NCBI RefSeq assembly: GCF_001258055.1
Contig: NZ_CVRM01000036.1
Span: forward strand, 1-64,000
Direction: 5' to 3'
Length of the DNA: 64,000 bases
Source: Phaeobacter italicus
Lineage (GTDB): Bacteria; Pseudomonadota; Alphaproteobacteria; Rhodobacterales; Rhodobacteraceae
Shown here: positions 59,712 through 64,000 of the stretch, piece by piece
Layout: every line of letters begins with the position of its first letter
How positions within the stretch are numbered: position 1 is the stretch's first letter
Made by a program: the position numbers and the translations under genes
The notes under the pieces: generated by a model
The model's database searches: none
Told to the model about the DNA's origin: nothing
Seen by the model: the letters and a program-made list of their open reading frames with translations, nothing else

Positions 59712-60700
59712 GCGCTGGCCTCTTCAAAGTTGGTATTCTGCAGGCGGCTGACTTCGTGACATGCGACCTCGACCTGACCATAGCGGACAATTTCGGGCAG
59801 GATTTTGCGGCAATGATCGACTGCATATTCGCAGCGCGGGCTGAAGGGGCAGCCGGTGGGGATGGCCGTCAAGGACGGCATGTTCCCCGGGATCTGTTTC
59901 AGTCGCTGTCCAGGCAGCGTCTGTTGTGGCAGCGCATTGATCAGCCCTTGGGTATAAGGGTGCTGTGGGTCATTGATGATCTCGCGCGTCGGTCCTGCCT
60001 CGATCAGGCGGCCTGCATACATCACCAATGTGCGTTCGGTCATCTGGCTGACGACGCCCAGGTCATGGGTGATGAGGATCAGACCAACCTTGTTTGATTG
60101 GCAGAGCTCCAACAACAGTTCCATGATGTCGGCCTGAATGGTCACGTCCAGAGCAGTGGTCGGTTCATCCGCGATGATCAGCTCTGGGTCGAGCAACAGC
60201 GCCATGGCGATGATGATGCGCTGGCGCATCCCGCCCGAGAGCTCGTGCGGATATTGGTTCAGCCGTTCTTCGGGAGACGGGATATAGACCTCACGCAGTT
60301 TCAGGATCGCGATCTGCTCGGCCTCTGCCTTGCTGAGCGACCGATGCGCGCGCAGGGTCTCTACCATTTGCTGGCCGATTGTCAGGACGGGGTTCAGGGT
60401 GACCATTGGATCCTGAAAGATCATGGCCATCCGATTACCCCGGATCTTGCGCATCTCCGCTTCGGACAGCTGGGTGATGTCCTGACCGCCGAACAGGATT
60501 TGGCCGCTGTCGATATAGCCGGGTCGGCTCAGCAGGTTCATCAGTGAAAATCCGGTGATGGATTTACCGGCGCCGGATTCCCCCACGATCCCCAGTCGTT
60601 CCCCCTTGGCGAGGTCAAAGGAGATTTGGTTCAGCGCGGTAACTGTGTTGTCCCGCATAGCGAATTTGACCGTCAGGTCACGGACGGAAAGCAACGACAT
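59708..60700 (-). CDS. Dipeptide/oligopeptide ABC transporter ATP-binding protein (DppD/OppD-like)
   Basis: This is the second ATPase subunit (330 residues). Walker A GESGAGKSITGFSLM is near residue 39, MAMIFQDPMVTLNPVLTIGQQ is typical of DppD/OppD, the signature is LSGGMRQRIIIAMAL and Walker B LIIADEPTTALD. The C-terminal extension includes HPYTQGLINALP and the Cys segment TGCPFSPRCEYAVDHC. It follows the DppC-like permease gene after five bases. Confidence 0.92.
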   Translation of the reverse strand: MSLLSVRDLTVKFAMRDNTVTALNQISFDLAKGERLGIVGESGAGKSITGFSLMNLLSRPGYIDSGQILFGGQDITQLSEAEMRKIRGNRMAMIFQDPMVTLNPVLTIGQQMVETLRAHRSLSKAEAEQIAILKLREVYIPSPEERLNQYPHELSGGMRQRIIIAMALLLDPELIIADEPTTALDVTIQADIMELLLELCQSNKVGLILITHDLGVVSQMTERTLVMYAGRLIEAGPTREIINDPQHPYTQGLINALPQQTLPGQRLKQIPGNMPSLTAIPTGCPFSPRCEYAVDHCRKILPEIVRYGQVEVACHEVSRLQNTNFEEASA

Positions 60701-60705
60701 CGCTC

Positions 60706-61653
60706 TTATCCTTTGTAGAGTTTGGGGTTCAGGACGTCGCGCATCCAGTCACCGAGCAGGTTGATGACCAGAACCAGCACAACAAGAACCACACCGGGAA
60801 TGGCGGTGATCCACCAGCTGCCCGAGAAGATGTAGTCAAAGCCAGACGAGATCAGCGAGCCAAGCGAGGGCTGGCTTGGAGGCATGCCAAGACCCAGGAA
60901 GCTGAGGGAGGCTTCGGAGATGATTGCATTCGCCACCTGCACCGTTGAGATCACGAAAATCGGCGATAGAGAGTTTGGCAGAATGTGACGCACCATGATG
61001 CGGATCGGACCAAAGCCCAGCACACGGGCGCTGTCGATATATTCCTTCTTTTTCTCGGCCAGCACCGTTGCGCGGACTGTCCGGGCGTACTGGGGCCATT
61101 CGGCGACGCCGATCACCGCAATCAGGAAGTAGATCGCATATTGGTTGAAGGTCTCGCTGCCAAACATGGCTTGGGTCACGGCAAGAAAGATGATCGCGAC
61201 CATCAGCGTCGAAAACGACAGCTGAATATCTGCCAGCCGCATCAAGAGACTGTCGATCCGCCCCCCGACGTATCCTGCCACCAGGCCGATGGAGATCCCT
61301 AGGAAAGCTTGGAGCGCAACAGCACAAAGGCCGATCAAAAGCGACAGGCGCGTTCCATAAAGGATCGTCGACCACAGATCGCGGCCCTGATCATCGGTGC
61401 CCAGAAAGAACTGCGGGTCCGCGCCGTCCACCCACATCGGTGGATATTCACTGTTCATGATGTCGATCTGGGCCGGATCGTAGGGATCGAACGGGGCCAA
61501 AACCGGTGCCAAGGTGGACGCGATTGCAATGATCAGAAAGATCGCCAGGGAAACAATTGCCACCGGGTTGCGGCGGAAACTGTAGCCCATGTTGGAGTTC
61601 CACAGGCGGCTGAAGCGTGAGGGGGTAGGTTGGTTTGTGCTCAGGCTGCTCAT
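60706..61653 (-). CDS. Dipeptide/oligopeptide ABC transporter permease (DppC-like)
   Basis: This is an inner-membrane permease of 315 residues with about six helices. N-terminal NPVAIVSLAIFLIIAIASTLAPVLAPFDPYDP is the OppC-type leader, GTDDQGRDLWSTILYGTRLSLLIGL is the family signature, and the EAA loop is EYIDSARVLGFGPIRIMVRHILPNSLSPI. GYVGGRIDSLLMRLADIQLSFSTL is also typical. The start overlaps the DppB-like gene as ATGA. Confidence 0.92.
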   Translation of the reverse strand: MSSLSTNQPTPSRFSRLWNSNMGYSFRRNPVAIVSLAIFLIIAIASTLAPVLAPFDPYDPAQIDIMNSEYPPMWVDGADPQFFLGTDDQGRDLWSTILYGTRLSLLIGLCAVALQAFLGISIGLVAGYVGGRIDSLLMRLADIQLSFSTLMVAIIFLAVTQAMFGSETFNQYAIYFLIAVIGVAEWPQYARTVRATVLAEKKKEYIDSARVLGFGPIRIMVRHILPNSLSPIFVISTVQVANAIISEASLSFLGLGMPPSQPSLGSLISSGFDYIFSGSWWITAIPGVVLVVLVLVINLLGDWMRDVLNPKLYKG

Positions 61654-62630
61654 GCGCCCATCCTCGCCAGGTTAACAGTTGGATTGACGAGACCGTAGAT
61701 CAGGTCGACGATTGTGTTGGTAACGACAAAGATGAAGCCAACGACGATCAGATAGGCCACGATCAGGGGGGTATCGACGCGGTTCACGGCTTCGAGGAAC
61801 ATGAACCCCATGCCCGGCCACTGGAAAACGGTCTCGGTCAGAATGGTGTAGGCGACCATTGTGCCGATCTGTACACCACCCACGGTGATGACCGGCAGCA
61901 ATGTGTTCTTGAGAGCGTGGACAAAGTAGATCCGATACGGCCGGATCCCTTTTGCACGGGCATATTTCACATACTCGCTCTGAAGGACTTCCATCATTTC
62001 GGCGCGGATCAAGCGGACAAAGAGCGGCAGCATGATTGACGCCAGTGCCACGGAGGGCAGCATAATGTGAACCCATCCATCTGCCGTGGCAAAGTTGGTT
62101 TCCCAATAGCCGAAGACATGGACGACATCACCACGGCCATAAGAGGGGAACCAGCCCAATTCTACCGAGAAGACAAAGATCATCAGGATCGCGGTCAGGA
62201 AGACGGGAATGGAAATCCCGACGATGGACAGGCCCATGATGATACGGCTCAGGACAGAGTTGGGCTTGATCGCGGTATAGACGCCGAGGGGAACCGACAG
62301 GCCGATGATGATCAGCGTGGCCCCAGCCACCAGTTCCAGCGTCGCGGGAAGTTTCTTCAGGATGACGTCCAGGGCCGGTTCCTTGAAGAAATATGAGGTT
62401 CCCAGATCGCCCTGCAGCACATTGCCGAGGAAGCGGATGTATTGGGTCATAAAGCTGTCGTTCAGGCCCAGTTCGTCCCGGAGCTGCTGACGCACCTCTT
62501 CGGAAACGGATTGGCCAACGAGTTCGCGCAAGGGGTCGCCCAGATTGTCCTGGATCGCAAAGCCGATCAGCGAGATGGCGAACATCACCGCGATCGCTTG
62601 AAACACACGTTTCACGAGGTAAGCGAGCAT
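61650..62630 (-). CDS. Dipeptide/oligopeptide ABC transporter permease (DppB-like)
   Basis: This is an inner-membrane permease of 326 residues with six helices. The N-terminus YLVKRVFQAIAVMFAISLIGFAI, LGNVLQGDLGTSYFFKEPALDVILKKLPATLEL and the EAA loop YVKYARAKGIRPYRIYFVHALKNTLLPVITVGG are family features, with the C-terminal TETVFQWPGMGFMFLEAV. It forms the transport channel with the DppC-like subunit. Confidence 0.92.
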   Translation of the reverse strand: MLAYLVKRVFQAIAVMFAISLIGFAIQDNLGDPLRELVGQSVSEEVRQQLRDELGLNDSFMTQYIRFLGNVLQGDLGTSYFFKEPALDVILKKLPATLELVAGATLIIIGLSVPLGVYTAIKPNSVLSRIIMGLSIVGISIPVFLTAILMIFVFSVELGWFPSYGRGDVVHVFGYWETNFATADGWVHIMLPSVALASIMLPLFVRLIRAEMMEVLQSEYVKYARAKGIRPYRIYFVHALKNTLLPVITVGGVQIGTMVAYTILTETVFQWPGMGFMFLEAVNRVDTPLIVAYLIVVGFIFVVTNTIVDLIYGLVNPTVNLARMGA

Positions 62631-62680
62631 GTTTTGATTACCTTCAGTCGGTCACTTGTTGATGGACACAAAACCACAAA

Positions 62681-62693
62681 CGCCCGTCGGGCG
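62681..62693 (-). terminator. Small stem-loop with T-rich tail between binding-protein and permease genes
   Basis: CGCCC-GAC-GGGCG followed by TTTGTGGTTTTG (minus strand) lies in the 148-bp gap after the binding-protein gene. It may partly stop transcription so that the binding protein is made in excess over the membrane subunits. Confidence 0.4.
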
Positions 62694-62778
62694 GCAGGGA
62701 CATGCCCATTAAGAAGTGCAATTTTCGGGAAGCTGGCGGTGTGACCGGGGCAGCAGGGCCGCCCCGGCCGGATCAGGA

Positions 62779-64000
62779 TCACTCGACGACGAGATCACCA
62801 AAGTACGGGAAGTTCAGAGCATTCACGATTTTCTCTGCGTGGACACCTTCACGTGCACCCCAGGCAAGGTTCTGCCAGTGCAGCGGGATGAAGGCGGCTT
62901 CGTTGTAGAGAATACCTTCCAGCTTGCTCAGCAACTCGGCACGCTTGGCCTGATCGGTTTCGGCATTTGCCTGCGCCATCAGAGCGTCTGCTTCCGGGTT
63001 GCAGTAGTTGCCGGAGTTGTACTGACCGTTGCCGGTTTCCGCATCCGGGCAGTGTGTCAGGAACTGGTGGAAGTTGGCGGAGTCTTCGGTGTCAGAGTGC
63101 CAGCCGATCATCATCATGTCTGCTGCGCGCTCGTCGAACTTGGGCCAGTACTGCGCCTTCGGCATGGTTTGCAGGTCAACCTTGATGTTGATCTTGGACA
63201 GCATCGAGGCAACGGCCTGTGCGATCTTGTCGTCATTCACATAGCGGTTGTTCGGCGCCATCATGGTGACGGTGAAGCCATCTGCATAGCCTGCTTCGGC
63301 CATCAGAGCTTTGGCTTTTTCCAGGTCGTAACGCGGAGCGAGAGCCGGATCATGGCCGAGGTAGCCAGCCGGGCTGGCCTGTGCGCCAACGGTGCCGAAG
63401 CCACGCATGATGCGATCAACGATACCTGCATTGTTGACGGCAAAGTCGATGGCCTGACGAACACGGGCATCCTTGAACGCTTCAACACGGTCCTGGTTCA
63501 GCTGGAACGTGATGATCCGGGTGCCGGGCATCGTGATCAGGGTTGTACCGTCGTGCTCTTCGACGCGCTTCAGGTCGGTCGGCGGAACCGGCGCGATAAA
63601 GTCCACATCCCCTGCCAGCAGGGCAGCAACGCGGGTCGGGTCTTCCTTGATCGGGGTCAGGATGATGTTGTCGACGTTGCCCTCGGATGCGGTGTCCCAG
63701 TAGCCGTCGAAGCGATCAAAGACCACTTTTACGCCTTGCTCACGCTCGGTGACGGTGAACGGGCCAGTGCCAGAGAGGTTGCGCGATGCAAAGCTGTCGC
63801 CGTGCTTGACCAGCTCGGACTTGTCTTTGCCGTCTTCGGTGGTGCCGGTGTAGAACGCACTGTCCATCGGGAAGATGTAGGTCGCGGTGTGCAGGACCAG
63901 CGGATAGGGTTCTGAGGTTTTCAGATCAAACGTCAGATCATCCACAACTTCCACGTCGGTGAAGGACGCAAAGATACCCTTGAAATCGGGGCTTTGCTTC
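62779..64000 (-). CDS. Dipeptide/oligopeptide ABC transporter binding protein (DppA-like), partial
   Basis: This is a family 5 solute-binding protein whose N-terminus lies beyond the right edge; about 407 C-terminal residues are visible. Typical segments are SGTGPFTVTEREQGVKVVFDRFDGYWDT, VDNIILTPIKEDPTRVAALLAGDVDFIAPVP, VRQAIDFAVNNAGIVDRIMRGFG and the C-terminal EAAFIPLHWQNLAWGAREGV. It is the first gene of the importer operon; peptides, or other DppA-class ligands such as oligosaccharides or haem, are possible substrates. Confidence 0.9.
   Translation of the reverse strand, partial: KQSPDFKGIFASFTDVEVVDDLTFDLKTSEPYPLVLHTATYIFPMDSAFYTGTTEDGKDKSELVKHGDSFASRNLSGTGPFTVTEREQGVKVVFDRFDGYWDTASEGNVDNIILTPIKEDPTRVAALLAGDVDFIAPVPPTDLKRVEEHDGTTLITMPGTRIITFQLNQDRVEAFKDARVRQAIDFAVNNAGIVDRIMRGFGTVGAQASPAGYLGHDPALAPRYDLEKAKALMAEAGYADGFTVTMMAPNNRYVNDDKIAQAVASMLSKINIKVDLQTMPKAQYWPKFDERAADMMMIGWHSDTEDSANFHQFLTHCPDAETGNGQYNSGNYCNPEADALMAQANAETDQAKRAELLSKLEGILYNEAAFIPLHWQNLAWGAREGVHAEKIVNALNFPYFGDLVVE

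Noticed and set aside
62716-63915. 399-codon open frame on the plus strand opposite the peptide-binding protein gene
   Set aside because: The minus-strand frame has clear family 5 binding-protein motifs and fits the operon; the opposite frame has no domain likeness.
1-64000. CRISPR arrays, tRNA or rRNA genes, insertion sequences, transposases
   Set aside because: Reading both strands showed no repeat-spacer pattern, no cloverleaf-like gene that could be supported and no transposase motifs.

Overview
The window reads as part of an extrachromosomal replicon (plasmid or chromid) of a marine Rhodobacterales bacterium of the Roseobacter group. The evidence is a replication initiator with a DnaA-N-like C-terminal domain (26.7-27.4 kb, minus) divergent from a parAB pair, with four exact copies of the palindrome GTCCCCGCGGGGAC around and inside parA and parB. 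Gene density is high, coding is GC-rich, ATGA/GTGA overlaps are common, and TTG or GTG starts are frequent. No tRNA, rRNA, CRISPR array or insertion sequence was seen.

Layout. 0-1.7 kb: end of a chemotaxis operon (cheB, cheD). 1.9-4.5 kb: modABC molybdate importer. 4.6-5.9 kb: amine/amino-acid oxidase-like flavoprotein. 6.0-9.1 kb: zinc regulon znuA <-> zur-znuC-znuB with two inverted-repeat boxes in the divergent promoter. 9.2-16.6 kb: a PhnD-like binding protein and hybrid sensor kinase, divergent from a 1341-residue fusion of two rhodanese domains, a YidC/Oxa1-like membrane domain and a complete rifampin-phosphotransferase/PEP-synthase-type phosphotransferase. This is the strongest candidate for an undescribed system. 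16.7-19.0 kb: RpiR-type regulator and nucleotide-sugar dehydrogenase. 19.1-26.6 kb: TetR regulator, AruH/AruI-like arginine transaminase and 2-ketoarginine decarboxylase, and a DDAH-type hydrolase, divergent from an Occ/Noc/His-type ABC importer. This looks like a locus for arginine or methylarginine use. 26.7-30.4 kb: replication and partition.

30.9-44.2 kb: exopolysaccharide cluster resembling rhizobial succinoglycan loci. It has a GH16-RTX depolymerase, five or six glycosyltransferases (ExoA-, ExoM- and ExoL-like among them), an ExoQ-like polymerase, an ExoP/Wzc-like co-polymerase kinase and two sulfotransferase-like proteins, which suggests a sulfated polymer. 44.4-48.3 kb: an orphan type I periplasmic binding protein next to a large chemoreceptor, probably a ligand-sensing pair. 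48.4-49.6 kb: MltB-like lytic transglycosylase. 49.8-53.6 kb: stressosome-type module RsbR-RsbS-RsbT, an RsbX-like phosphatase fused to a second ATPase domain, and a HisKA_2 histidine kinase, with no sigma factor beside it. 53.6-56.3 kb: M20 amidohydrolase, diaminopropionate ammonia-lyase-like enzyme and divergent Lrp regulator. 56.4-57.7 kb: second MltB-like transglycosylase. 57.7-64.0 kb: LysR regulator and a complete dipeptide/oligopeptide ABC importer whose binding-protein gene runs off the right edge.

Start codons were chosen from ribosome-binding sites, overlaps and domain limits; doubtful ones are flagged. Functions rest on motifs and recalled family features, not on a database search.
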